From Erysipelotrichaceae bacterium (GTDB lineage Bacteria > Bacillota_I > Bacilli_A > Erysipelotrichales > Erysipelotrichaceae): a DNA stretch of 64,000 nt. Within the stretch, counting starts at the first letter, position 1. Each line of letters starts with the position of its first letter. The DNA is taken from positions 33,415 to 97,414 of the forward strand of contig JAFRAB010000043.1 in the NCBI GenBank assembly GCA_017405675.1, given 5' to 3'. The notes beneath the pieces were generated by a model, which was not told the DNA's origin, ran no database searches, and worked only from the letters and a program-made list of their open reading frames with translations. A program made the translations under genes and the position numbers. Positions 27,083 to 36,179 of this stretch are shown piece by piece.

Positions 27083-28349
27083 AATGAAGAAGCAAGTAGC
27101 TGAATATATTGAAAGCCATAAGGATGAGATAATCGAACTGGGTAATAACATGTTCAACCATCCTGAACTGGGCTTCAGAGAATTCAAAACCGCTGAAATA
27201 ATCACGGAATACCGGGAAAAGCATAACATGAAAATTGATAAGCATTATGCCTATACCGGTTTATCCATTACGATTGGTTCCGGCCGTCCTCATATCGGAG
27301 TCCTGGCTGAAATGGATGCCATCCCAACTCAGGGACATCCGTGCGCCGATCCTGAAACAACTGCTGCTCATGCCTGCGGACATTCAACCCAGGGAACTTC
27401 AACCCTGGCTGCCCTGGAAGCAGTAAATCATGTGATCAGCCAGCTAAAGGGAACGGTTACCCTGTTCTATACCCCTGCTGAAGAATTCACTGATCTGGAA
27501 TACCGCAAGGGACTCATTAAGGAAGGAAAGATAAAATACCTTTCCGGCAAGGAAAACATGCTGGTGGAAGGCCTCTTTGATGATGTGGACTGTATCCTGC
27601 ATCTTCATGCCATGGGCGGCAATGAATACCGTTTCTCAGTCGGTTCGACCCTGGCAGGCTTCATTTACAAAAAGATAACCTTTATCGGCAAGGCTGCTCA
27701 CGCTGCCATGATGCCGCATCTCGGCATCAACGCTCTTAACGAATGTGCCCTTTTCCTGAATGCGGTAGCTTATCTGCGTGAAACTTTCCGCGATGAGGAC
27801 ATGGTCAGGATCCACGGTATCATCGATGACGGCGGTAACACCGTTAACTCCATACCTGACAAGGTAGTCTATGAGTGTTATGTCAGAACAGCCAATTACA
27901 GCATTCTGCAGTCTCTCAATAAACAGCTCACGGAAACTGCACACCACTGTGCAGCTGCTATCGGCGGATCCTGCATTGTTGAAGACATTCCTGGTTACTT
28001 CCCGCTTATTCAGGACGAAAATCTCAACCGTGTAGTTGAAGATAACATACTGGATTACGCAGATGCCAGAACAATAAAGCACAATGAAACATCAGTAGCC
28101 GGCGGCGATGTAGGCGACATCTGCCTGTTCAAGCCGATCATTCAGTACGGATATACAGGAATCTCCGGGAGGATCCATGGAGCTGACATGCGAGTAGAAG
28201 ATCCTTATGAAGTATATGTCCTGCAGAGCAAGATACTGGCAGGATGTATACTCGATCTGCTGCAGGATCCGGAAAAAGTTGAATATATAAAAAAGAACTT
28301 CCAGCCTAAGATAACAATGGAAGATTACATTAAATATCTTGAAGGATAA
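27072..28349 (+). CDS. M20-family amidohydrolase (AbgB-like)
   Basis: 425 residues from the ATG at 27072, which overlaps surE by 11 bases. The metal motifs are EMDAIPTQGHP (about residue 79 on), HACGHSTQG, YTPAEEF and LHLHAMGG; a dimerisation domain sits in the middle (about 195-310). The family includes p-aminobenzoyl-glutamate hydrolase subunits and N-acyl amino acid hydrolases. HACGHD is the common form; here the Asp is Ser. The last residues resemble AbgB-type enzymes. Cytosolic, substrate unassigned. Confidence 0.85.
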   Translation: MKNEMKKQVAEYIESHKDEIIELGNNMFNHPELGFREFKTAEIITEYREKHNMKIDKHYAYTGLSITIGSGRPHIGVLAEMDAIPTQGHPCADPETTAAHACGHSTQGTSTLAALEAVNHVISQLKGTVTLFYTPAEEFTDLEYRKGLIKEGKIKYLSGKENMLVEGLFDDVDCILHLHAMGGNEYRFSVGSTLAGFIYKKITFIGKAAHAAMMPHLGINALNECALFLNAVAYLRETFRDEDMVRIHGIIDDGGNTVNSIPDKVVYECYVRTANYSILQSLNKQLTETAHHCAAAIGGSCIVEDIPGYFPLIQDENLNRVVEDNILDYADARTIKHNETSVAGGDVGDICLFKPIIQYGYTGISGRIHGADMRVEDPYEVYVLQSKILAGCILDLLQDPEKVEYIKKNFQPKITMEDYIKYLEG

Positions 28350-28350
28350 G

Positions 28351-28376
28351 AAAATCGGTGAGCTTTCACCGATTTT
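28351..28376. terminator. Bidirectional terminator
   Basis: AAAATCGGTGA and TCACCGATTTT are perfect complements around GCTT. The A and T tails suit both the plus-strand peptidase gene and the convergent minus-strand gene. Confidence 0.85.
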
Positions 28377-29085
28377 ACTTTGCTTTTCTGATTATCTCCG
28401 TTTTACCTTTATATCCCAGTAATTTAGCTATTTTTCTCCCGTCATCAGGATACTGTTTAACCAGGAATCTGAACATGCGTTCATATGATTCTTCCGGTGA
28501 GCGCTTATACATCTTTCTGATAAAACTCTTGCCATACATCTGTTCAGGTGTACTGTAGCGGGCAATTCCCCAGCCATAAGGCTGGCCTTTTTTATCGAGT
28601 TCATACTCAAAATCAGTGGTAAGAACATATCCCTGCATCTGCAGTCTGGTAATTATCGCTTCAAAACCGCTCTTGCCTTCCTTTCCCCAGTAACCTGTCA
28701 GTTTTTTCAGGCCTTTGGAAAGAATGGCATCATGTCTGATAAGTTCCTCGTAGACATTGATATCAGCTCCGTCTACTTTCAGTCCGTCATCGATACGAGC
28801 ATCAAAATCATACCCGTCTCTGCGGAAATTGGCGAAATCAGGATACCATTTCAGCGAAATGTAACCGGCCTTGTTATTGAAGAACTTGCCGTAAACAACA
28901 TCCCCCATTCTTAAAACCGGCCCTTTCCATTCCCATGGACCTTCAAGGGAAGTAAACCAGCGATCTGCCGGAGTATGTTCCTCAATGGAAAAACCCTTTA
29001 TTTCATTTTCGAAAAAAGGGAGAAATCCATATTTGAGAACTGCCTCATGCAGCTTTTCAGCACTGTCAAATACTTCTGTTATCAT
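28375..29085 (-). CDS. Hypothetical protein, possibly AlkZ-related
   Basis: 236 residues, soluble. Motifs such as FLPFFENEIKGFSIEEHTP, WEWKGPVL and YGWGIARYSTPEQMYG are reminiscent of a Firmicutes family that has been linked to the AlkZ/YcaQ DNA glycosylase fold, but without the catalytic motif I recognise. I cannot name a function with confidence. Its start overlaps the end of the P-loop kinase gene by 20 bases, so the two are co-translated. Confidence 0.5.
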   Translation of the reverse strand: MITEVFDSAEKLHEAVLKYGFLPFFENEIKGFSIEEHTPADRWFTSLEGPWEWKGPVLRMGDVVYGKFFNNKAGYISLKWYPDFANFRRDGYDFDARIDDGLKVDGADINVYEELIRHDAILSKGLKKLTGYWGKEGKSGFEAIITRLQMQGYVLTTDFEYELDKKGQPYGWGIARYSTPEQMYGKSFIRKMYKRSPEESYERMFRFLVKQYPDDGRKIAKLLGYKGKTEIIRKAK

Positions 29086-29572
29086 TTTCCAATCTGTCTA
29101 AGTAACTGTTTACCTCTTCACGCGAAGTGAATCGTATGATATCTACATTTCTGCTGTCATTAAGAGCTTCTTTTATTCTGACAGCCTGATTGTCAGGAAA
29201 CTGCCTGACATATTCACGGAATTCCGGCTCAAGAGTCTCCTCTACCCAGGGAAGATCATCTCTGACAGTACCGACTCTTTCCTGAATTGATGCCAGACAG
29301 ACTTCAACTGGCAGATCAAGATAGAAAACCGTGTCAGCAAAAGAAAGTCTGTACCTCAGAGTTCGGCCGTAGTTGCCATCCATGATCCATTCAGCACGCT
29401 TCATTATCTCTGTTATTCTCTCATCAAAAACTTCTCTGGAAACTTCCGTAACATCCGGTTTCCAGTAGACCATATCCAGATGATATACCGGTATTCCAAG
29501 TATTTTGGATAAACGGCGTGAGAACACGGATTTCCCGGCTCCCGGGCATCCGATAACAAGTATCTTCTTCAT
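29066..29572 (-). CDS. Adenylate-kinase-like P-loop protein (FlaR/topology type)
   Basis: 168 residues. P-loop IGCPGAGKSVFSRRL (about 7-21), then IPVYHLDMVYWKPD and EWIMDGNYG, which are the hallmarks of the small kinase family annotated as DNA topology modulation protein FlaR. The true substrate is not established; members look like nucleotide or small-molecule kinases. Two bases upstream in the transcript lies the TGS-uridine-kinase-like gene. Confidence 0.75.
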   Translation of the reverse strand: MKKILVIGCPGAGKSVFSRRLSKILGIPVYHLDMVYWKPDVTEVSREVFDERITEIMKRAEWIMDGNYGRTLRYRLSFADTVFYLDLPVEVCLASIQERVGTVRDDLPWVEETLEPEFREYVRQFPDNQAVRIKEALNDSRNVDIIRFTSREEVNSYLDRLENDNRSI

Positions 29573-29574
29573 GA

Positions 29575-31227
29575 TTACTTCAGCAGAACAGAACCACCGA
29601 TGAATTCTCTCATGATAGAGTTGTTAGGGATCATGGAATCATCATAGATTGAATCAAAATACTTCAGGAAGTTCAGCATTCTTCTGGCTTCTGCGTATTC
29701 AGGTTCAGTTCTTTTTATCCTCTTTAACAGAGGCTCAGCATATTTCTTCAGTACGGCCAGCTCATAAATGCAGTTGGAGTTGAAGAAAACATCCGCTTCT
29801 GAATTATAAGGGAAAATATTGACATCCTCGCTCTTACGGACATCTGGCCACATATCGATGGTCCTCTGCGCTTCGCTGTTTCTGAACTTATAGTCTCTGA
29901 CTATTCTTCTTAACATACGGGCATCAGTGGTAGATACACGGTTATGGTGGTCAATTGAGATCGGAGTAAACGGCGAAATATAGATCTTGAACTTCATGTC
30001 ATCATCAATTCCTTCCGTTAACAGTGAATTCATGGCATGAATTCCTTCTATGACGATGACAGTATCCTTATCAAGCTTTGTGATCCTGTTGCCATATGTC
30101 TTACATGAATGATTGAAGTCATATGTCGGAAGATCTACCTGTTCGCCCTCCAGCAGAGCATTGATGTGCTTTACAAACAGCTTTGTATCAATAGCCCTGA
30201 TGCTTTCCAGATCCGGCTTGCCGTTTTCATCGTATACACGTTCACTTAATTCCTTGTAATAGTCATCAGTTCCCATGTACAGTGTCTTTCGGCCGTTGAC
30301 ACCTAACTGAATGCACAGGCGTTTCGCAAAAGTCGTTTTTCCTGAGCTGCTTGGTCCGCAGATCAAAACAAGTCTGGCTTTTCTTTCACAAATCATATCG
30401 GCAAAATTGCTGATTTTCTTTTCATGCAGAGCTTCCTGCATCAGGATGATATCATCGATTTTATCATAAAGGATCTTTTCATTAAGATCACTTACAAAGT
30501 TGACATTCATCAGCTGACCCCAGCGGGCGGATTCGCCAAAAGCAGCATATAACATGTCCTGTTCCTGGTATTCTACCAGTTTATCCGGATTACCCGGATG
30601 AGGGAAACTCAGGATCAGACCGTTACGGTACAGATTGATTTCAAACAGACGGATATAACCTGTGGACGGAACCATCAGATTATAGAAAGCTACTGTTTCA
30701 TCTTCCAGCGAATACAGTTCAATGTCATCGATGTTGGTAACACTGTCGATCAGTTTGATCAGTTCTGCCTGGCGTCCGCTTTTGGCAATCCTCAAAGCAC
30801 CGTCTTTTGTAGCATGAACCTTTTTGATTGGCAGATCCAGCTGAATCAGTTCATTCATTCTTCCGGTTATTTGTGTAACTTCTTCGTCAGATATTCTCTT
30901 ACTAAGAGTAATATACAGGCCCTTATTCAGAGAGTTGCGGACATTTACCAGTACATTTTTACCCAACACATCATGAACAGCCTTGATGAAGATCAGAATA
31001 AGTGAATTCTGATATACCAGCCAGGCTTCATTGTTTCTCAGATCAAGAAACTCTATGGTACTGTCATGGTTTAACAGGTGCGTCAGAGCTCTGTAGGCAT
31101 TATCCAGCTTAGCCAGATATACAGGATAAGGAAGCTGACTTTCAATATCCTTCTGTATTACTGACAGCGGAACACCCTCATATTCCTTTACAATATTAAG
31201 ATTTTCTATTTTAACTTTATATGTCAT
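29575..31227 (-). CDS. Uridine-kinase-like protein with TGS/ThrRS-type N-terminus
   Basis: 550 residues. The N-terminal quarter reads like the TGS and editing-associated domains of threonyl-tRNA synthetase (VKIENLNIVKEYEGVPLSV; INEAW-like stretch; LNKGLYITL). The C-terminal half is a P-loop nucleoside kinase: LICGPSSSGKTTFAKRL (about 285-301), GTDDYYKELSE, DLPTYDF and EGIHAMN, matching uridine/phosphoribulokinase motifs. This fusion is known in Firmicutes and is usually listed as a nucleoside kinase; its biological role is unclear. It could phosphorylate nucleosides from salvage. Confidence 0.82.
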   Translation of the reverse strand: MTYKVKIENLNIVKEYEGVPLSVIQKDIESQLPYPVYLAKLDNAYRALTHLLNHDSTIEFLDLRNNEAWLVYQNSLILIFIKAVHDVLGKNVLVNVRNSLNKGLYITLSKRISDEEVTQITGRMNELIQLDLPIKKVHATKDGALRIAKSGRQAELIKLIDSVTNIDDIELYSLEDETVAFYNLMVPSTGYIRLFEINLYRNGLILSFPHPGNPDKLVEYQEQDMLYAAFGESARWGQLMNVNFVSDLNEKILYDKIDDIILMQEALHEKKISNFADMICERKARLVLICGPSSSGKTTFAKRLCIQLGVNGRKTLYMGTDDYYKELSERVYDENGKPDLESIRAIDTKLFVKHINALLEGEQVDLPTYDFNHSCKTYGNRITKLDKDTVIVIEGIHAMNSLLTEGIDDDMKFKIYISPFTPISIDHHNRVSTTDARMLRRIVRDYKFRNSEAQRTIDMWPDVRKSEDVNIFPYNSEADVFFNSNCIYELAVLKKYAEPLLKRIKRTEPEYAEARRMLNFLKYFDSIYDDSMIPNNSIMREFIGGSVLLK

Positions 31228-31342
31228 ATTAAAAACCTCTCTTTTATATCAGGATTATAAATAATCTTATTACCTTAATTATAAACCAGAACAGATGAAT
31301 ATACATCACTTTAGCAGAAGTGAACAGTCATCAGGCACATAA

Positions 31343-31378
31343 AAAGTCTGATTTCGTATTTATTGAATATCAGACTTT
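31343..31378 (-). terminator. Terminator of the ManA-ROK gene
   Basis: AAAGTCTGAT pairs with ATCAGACTTT over a 16-base loop, followed by a T-rich tail on the minus strand. Confidence 0.75.
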
Positions 31379-31387
31379 CCTGTTTAT

Positions 31388-33238
31388 TTACAGATTTGCC
31401 GCACCTATGATTCCGGCTTTGGCTCCTAACTGAGCCACTGCCAGCTGTGGTATGTCTACATACTGGCTGCCGAAACACTCATTGGCCATCTTTTTTCTGA
31501 TAGTATCCAGCATGACATCCAGATGATTGGACAGACTTCCGCCCAACAGAATCAGCTGCGGTCTGAAGATGTTGACAACATTGACCACACCGGTACCCAG
31601 AATGTCCATGTACTGCTCAAGAACTTTACTGACATCCCCGTCACCTTTGTCATATCTGGCAAATAACTCATTTACTGTAAGCTGTTCTCCCGTGGCATCA
31701 TAAGCCTGCTTTAGCAATGCCGGAATGGAAACATACGCTTCCAGACAGCCCTTACGTCCGCAGCTGCACTGCAAACCGTCAGCCTTGACAACCATATGGC
31801 CCAGTTCACTGCCACCAATCATACCGCCTTCAAAGACCTTGCCGTTAAGAATAATGCCGCCTCCGACACCATTGCCCAGAGTAAACATGACAACGTCGCT
31901 GTATTCCTTACCTGCTCCTGACAGGGCTTCGCCTAAAGCAGCACAGTCAGCGTCATTGGCTATTCTGACAGGACACGGTATTACGCGTCCCAGTTCTTCA
32001 ACCAGATTTACATTATTCCATTTGATATTATTGGAATAGTTGACGATTCCCTTTTTCCTGTCGACCGTTCCCGGTATGCCAACACCTACACCCACACACT
32101 GTTCCAGAGGCACACCGTGATTTTCCAGAATGGATAACACTTCTTCCGCCACTTCTTCAATAACGGCTTTATAGCCTCTTTCCGGCTTGGTCAGGAATCT
32201 TTCTTCAGAAACTATCATGTCATGCTCATCTACCAGACCAATCCTCGTCTCATAAGAGCCTATTACAACTCCTACTCTCATAGGCGCTGCCTTTTCTCTT
32301 ATTGTTGTCATTAAGGCATTGCATTTACCCTCGATCTGATAGTCACCGCTTCCGGCTGTCAGCAGCAGAGAATCGCCTTTTTTAAATGACTTCTTTTCAC
32401 CTTTTGAACTAATGGTACCTTCACCGTCCAGAATAAGGACGGACAGGAAAGACTTTTCAGTAACACTTCCCTGCATCCTGTATCTGATGACACCGTCCAG
32501 GTTGATCCTGTCAACTGTAAAATAATCACAGTCAGCAATATGCGGGAAGGCAGCATTCTCCTTTTTCGGAGGTATTCTGTTGGTAACAGCCAGAGCCTTA
32601 TCAACATGAAGTTCTCTTGTTTTGCCGTTTTTATCAACACGGCCATAGTCGTATATACGGTAGGTAACATTGGAGTTCTGCTGGATCTCAGTCAGAAGAA
32701 TTCCCTTGCCAATGGCATGAAGTGTACCTGATTCGATAAAAATCGTATCTCCCTTATGGACCTCAACCTTATTCAGTACCTCAAGGAGAGTGTTGTTATC
32801 AATTCTTTCCCTGAACTCTTCCTTGGAAATGGACTTTTTGAACCCCTGATACAGGAAAGCGCCCGGTTCAGCGTCAAGAATATACCACATTTCGGTTTTT
32901 CCATACTGACCTTCATACCGTAAGGCATACCCATTGGATGGATGAACCTGTACTGAAAGATTGTCTCTGGCATCAATGAATTTGGTCAGAATTGGAAATT
33001 CACGAAAACGGCGGCAGTTAGTACCCAGAATCTCAAAGCCTTCTTTTTCAATATACTCAGTCAGTGTTTTTCCGGCATATTCTCCATCCGCTATCAGTGA
33101 CGGTCCGTCCGGGTGACAGGAAAGTACCCAGGCTTCCGCACAGACGTCGCCGTCATATTCATAATTAAACTCATCTACGAGGCGGTGACCGCCCCACAGA
33201 TAATCCTTATATGCAGGTTTAAGCTTGAGAATACTCAT
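31388..33238 (-). CDS. Fusion of mannose-6-phosphate isomerase and ROK sugar kinase
   Basis: 616 residues. Residues 1-312 are a class I phosphomannose isomerase: zinc ligands Gln97 and His99 (VQVHPS), Glu116 (KTEMWY), His174 (GTLHAIG). Residues 320-616 are a ROK protein: GVGIPGTVD, NDADCAALGE with catalytic-type Asp429, and the zinc site GHM...CSCGRKGCLE (His481, Cys491, 493, 498). The ROK ATP loop is unusual: VVIGSYET where DIGGTxT is normal. If active, one chain would phosphorylate mannose or a related hexose and convert it to fructose 6-phosphate; if not, the ROK part may sense sugar. Preceded by AAGGAGG. Confidence 0.88.
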   Translation of the reverse strand: MSILKLKPAYKDYLWGGHRLVDEFNYEYDGDVCAEAWVLSCHPDGPSLIADGEYAGKTLTEYIEKEGFEILGTNCRRFREFPILTKFIDARDNLSVQVHPSNGYALRYEGQYGKTEMWYILDAEPGAFLYQGFKKSISKEEFRERIDNNTLLEVLNKVEVHKGDTIFIESGTLHAIGKGILLTEIQQNSNVTYRIYDYGRVDKNGKTRELHVDKALAVTNRIPPKKENAAFPHIADCDYFTVDRINLDGVIRYRMQGSVTEKSFLSVLILDGEGTISSKGEKKSFKKGDSLLLTAGSGDYQIEGKCNALMTTIREKAAPMRVGVVIGSYETRIGLVDEHDMIVSEERFLTKPERGYKAVIEEVAEEVLSILENHGVPLEQCVGVGVGIPGTVDRKKGIVNYSNNIKWNNVNLVEELGRVIPCPVRIANDADCAALGEALSGAGKEYSDVVMFTLGNGVGGGIILNGKVFEGGMIGGSELGHMVVKADGLQCSCGRKGCLEAYVSIPALLKQAYDATGEQLTVNELFARYDKGDGDVSKVLEQYMDILGTGVVNVVNIFRPQLILLGGSLSNHLDVMLDTIRKKMANECFGSQYVDIPQLAVAQLGAKAGIIGAANL

Positions 33239-33257
33239 AGATCCTCCTTCGGTTCAT

Positions 33258-33296
33258 GAAAAAACCGCTACATAGTTATTATACTATCTGCAGCGG
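33258..33296 (-). terminator. Terminator after Gfo/Idh gene, before ManA-ROK
   Basis: CCGCT...AGCGG with inner ATAGT/ACTAT pairing, followed by six T's on the minus strand. The loop contains TATAAT, so the ManA-ROK promoter may overlap the hairpin. Confidence 0.65.
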
Positions 33297-33333
33297 ATTT
33301 CAAAAAGTAATCTTGTAACTGTTCTCTCCGGAA

Positions 33334-34275
33334 TCAGGATTCCTTGACTTTTCTGAGAACCTTCATTATTTCCAGTGAAGCCTTTTCTGACATGACTTCA
33401 CTTTCACACATGCCTTTTTCGGCACATCTGACGGCTTCGTTGACTTCACCGGTGAAATCGCTGGCCTGCTCAACCTTTATCTTTTCCGAACTGCCGTCAT
33501 TCAGGATGATCTCTGCTTCGGTATTCTTCCAGAAATTCACGATTTCCACACGTCCTTTTTCACCGTATATAATGCCCTTGTTTACTGAACCGTCAAGCCA
33601 GCTTGACCTGACTGTGGCAGTAATGCCGTTTTCGTAAAGCAGCTCAGCTGTCATGTCAATATCATTAGGATATTCCCCTTTTTCGATCTTAACTGATTCA
33701 ACATTTCTAATGGCGCTGCCGGCATAGTAATTCGCAAAACAGATCGGATAAACACCAATGTCAAACCGGCATCCGCCCATGGTTTTCTCCATGGTATTGA
33801 AGTCCTTAAGACTGTTAAAATCTGCCAGGCTGCAGTACTGACCATAGATGTGTTCTATTCTGCCGATTTTTTCATTGATCAACGGCCTGAGATATCTGTT
33901 AAGAACCGTAAAGCATGTCTTATGTGCCTCCATCAGGAAACACCCCTGACTACGGGCAAGTTCAAATACTTCATTTATTTCTTCTTCATTAGCCAGCATC
34001 GGTTTTTCACAGATAACATGTTTATGACTTAAAAGTGCCCTTTTTATCAGCCCGTAATGAGCCGTATTTACAGTGGCAATATATACCATATCCACATTCT
34101 CATCGGCAAACACTTCATCATAATCCATGTATTTACAGTCCGGATAATTCAGAGAAAACTGTCTGGCTCTTTCCTTATCTCTGGCTGCTACTGCATAAAG
34201 ATTTCCTTCCGAATAGATAATACCCTGCGCAACTCTTATCGCTATATGACCGCATCCTACTATTGCTATATTCAT
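33334..34275 (-). CDS. Gfo/Idh/MocA-family oxidoreductase
   Basis: 313 residues from the ATG at 34273-34275, which has GGAGG upstream; a longer frame to 34323 is less likely. Rossmann start MNIAIVGCGHIAIRVAQGI (NAD(P)-binding), then the family signature CEKPM with the catalytic-type Lys near residue 93, and the C-terminal alpha/beta domain. Acts on a sugar or polyol; substrate not assignable. Upstream of ManA-ROK but separated by a terminator. Confidence 0.88.
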   Translation of the reverse strand: MNIAIVGCGHIAIRVAQGIIYSEGNLYAVAARDKERARQFSLNYPDCKYMDYDEVFADENVDMVYIATVNTAHYGLIKRALLSHKHVICEKPMLANEEEINEVFELARSQGCFLMEAHKTCFTVLNRYLRPLINEKIGRIEHIYGQYCSLADFNSLKDFNTMEKTMGGCRFDIGVYPICFANYYAGSAIRNVESVKIEKGEYPNDIDMTAELLYENGITATVRSSWLDGSVNKGIIYGEKGRVEIVNFWKNTEAEIILNDGSSEKIKVEQASDFTGEVNEAVRCAEKGMCESEVMSEKASLEIMKVLRKVKES

Positions 34276-34352
34276 GTCTGCTGCCTCCGCTTCTATTCTT
34301 TCATATTTTATATTCGCAGGCAATCATATGGCCCAACAGCACCTGCAAACCC

Positions 34353-34383
34353 AAAAAAAAGAACATGGGATTTCCCATGTTCT
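34353..34383 (-). terminator. Terminator of hydABC
   Basis: AGAACATGGG pairs with CCCATGTTCT around ATTT, with eight T's following on the minus strand. It closes the hydrogenase operon. Confidence 0.9.
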
Positions 34384-34388
34384 TTAGA

Positions 34389-36167
34389 TTAACGTTTTAC
34401 CTCGTTGAATCCTTCTCTTGCTGCATATGAAGTATGCAGTAATTCATGAGCCTTATGAGAATTAGGTTCACCTAAGAACTTTTCATATAACTCAATGATC
34501 TGAGGATTGTTATGAGACTGACGTACTACCTGACGTTCATCTTCAGAATACAGAGCTTTTGCTCTCTTTTCCTTGTATGTATCAAGAATATCATCCGGTT
34601 CATTTGGCATTAAGCTTGGTCTGATGTATGGCTGACCACCGCCATTGATACATCCACCTGGGCAGCCCATGATTTCGATGAAATGATATTTTGACTTTCC
34701 AGCACGGATATCATCAAGTAAAACCTTGGCGCTCTTCATGCCTGAAGCAATTGCAACATTGACAACTGTACCATTGATGTCGAGTGAGGCTTCTCTGATA
34801 CCTGCATCATGTCCCTTGACTTCGTCGAAAGTGATCTTGTCATGTTCCTTACCAGTCAGCTTGTAGTAAACAGTTCTTAAAGCTGCTTCCATAACACCAC
34901 CGGTAACACCGAAGATGACTGCGGCACCTGAGTAATCACCCATGATGTCCTGATCCCATTCTTCATCCGGTAAACGGTTGAACATGATACCTGCACGTCT
35001 GATCATTCTGGCCAGTTCTCTGGTAGTGATGACTGCATCAACATCATATAAACCGTCAACCATTTCCTGTTCTCTCTGTCTTTCGAACTTCTTGGCAACG
35101 CAAGGCATTACTGAAACAACAAATATATCCTTAGGATCAATGTTGTGCTGCTGTGCCCAGTAGGACTTGATGATAGCGCCCTGCATCTGGTGAGGAGACT
35201 TGCAGCTTGACAGATGCGGTAATAAATCACCGTAGTTGTATTCTGCATAGTTGATCCAGCCTGGTGAGCAGGATGTGATCATTGGCAGCACGCCGCCCTT
35301 TGTTAAGCGGTGTAATAATTCTGTGCCTTCTTCCATGATAGTCAGGTCAGCACCGAAGTTAACGTCATAAACTCTTTCGAAGCCCAGTCTTCTTAAGGCA
35401 GCTGTCATCTTACCGGTGACAGGTGTACCTACAGGATAACCGAACTCTTCGCCTAAAGCAGCTCTGACAGCTGGGGCAGCCTGTACGATAACATGCTTGC
35501 CTTCAGCAAAGGCCTTATCAACCTTGTAGATTTCTGAATGTTCCATTAAGGCACCAGTTGGACATACGTTAACGCACTGTCCGCACTGGATACATGGTGA
35601 ATCAGCAAAGCTTCTGTTTTCAGCAGGTCCGACAACTGTCTTGAAACCTCTGTTTTCAAAGCCCAGGATACCTAAACCATGAGCATTTGAGCATCTGGCA
35701 ATACATCTGCCGCACAGGATACACTTTGAAGTATCTCTGATTAAGCCCGGAGCTAATTCATCAAGATATGTTTCAGAACGTACACCGGCAAATGCGCCTT
35801 CTCTGGCACCGGTGATCTGTGCAACATGTAACAGTTCACAGTGACCGTTCTTTTCGCACTGCTGACAATTCATGTTATGATTTGACAGCATTAATTCAAC
35901 GCTTCTTCTTCTTGCTTCAGTAGCTTTTGGAGTAGAAATTCTGATTTCCATTCCTTCAGATACCGGATATACACATGAAGCAACCAGTCCTCTGGCGCCT
36001 GTAGCTTCTACTAAGCAGACACGGCAGGAACCGACATTGCATTCGCCATGATTGAATGAACATAAGGAAGGAATATCGTAACCGCACTTCTTGGCAGCTT
36101 CCAGAATAGTCAGTGAGCTGTCAACCTGATATGGAACGCCTTCAATCTTAATATTTACTAATGACAT
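34389..36167 (-). CDS. hydA: [FeFe] hydrogenase catalytic subunit HydA
   Basis: 592 residues. Iron-sulfur sites in order: [2Fe-2S] Cys36, 43, 48, 51; HxxxCxxC region (97-110); two [4Fe-4S] ferredoxin motifs (149-159 and 192-202); then the H-cluster with L1 TSCSPGW (Cys300), L2 MPCVAKK (Cys356) and L3 GCPGGCINGG (Cys502, 506). It makes or uses H2. With HydB and HydC it matches trimeric, NADH-coupled (group A) hydrogenases, several of which bifurcate electrons between ferredoxin and NADH. Maturases HydE, F and G are not in the window. Confidence 0.96.
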   Translation of the reverse strand: MSLVNIKIEGVPYQVDSSLTILEAAKKCGYDIPSLCSFNHGECNVGSCRVCLVEATGARGLVASCVYPVSEGMEIRISTPKATEARRRSVELMLSNHNMNCQQCEKNGHCELLHVAQITGAREGAFAGVRSETYLDELAPGLIRDTSKCILCGRCIARCSNAHGLGILGFENRGFKTVVGPAENRSFADSPCIQCGQCVNVCPTGALMEHSEIYKVDKAFAEGKHVIVQAAPAVRAALGEEFGYPVGTPVTGKMTAALRRLGFERVYDVNFGADLTIMEEGTELLHRLTKGGVLPMITSCSPGWINYAEYNYGDLLPHLSSCKSPHQMQGAIIKSYWAQQHNIDPKDIFVVSVMPCVAKKFERQREQEMVDGLYDVDAVITTRELARMIRRAGIMFNRLPDEEWDQDIMGDYSGAAVIFGVTGGVMEAALRTVYYKLTGKEHDKITFDEVKGHDAGIREASLDINGTVVNVAIASGMKSAKVLLDDIRAGKSKYHFIEIMGCPGGCINGGGQPYIRPSLMPNEPDDILDTYKEKRAKALYSEDERQVVRQSHNNPQIIELYEKFLGEPNSHKAHELLHTSYAAREGFNEVKR

Positions 36168-36179
36168 TTCGGGATCCTC

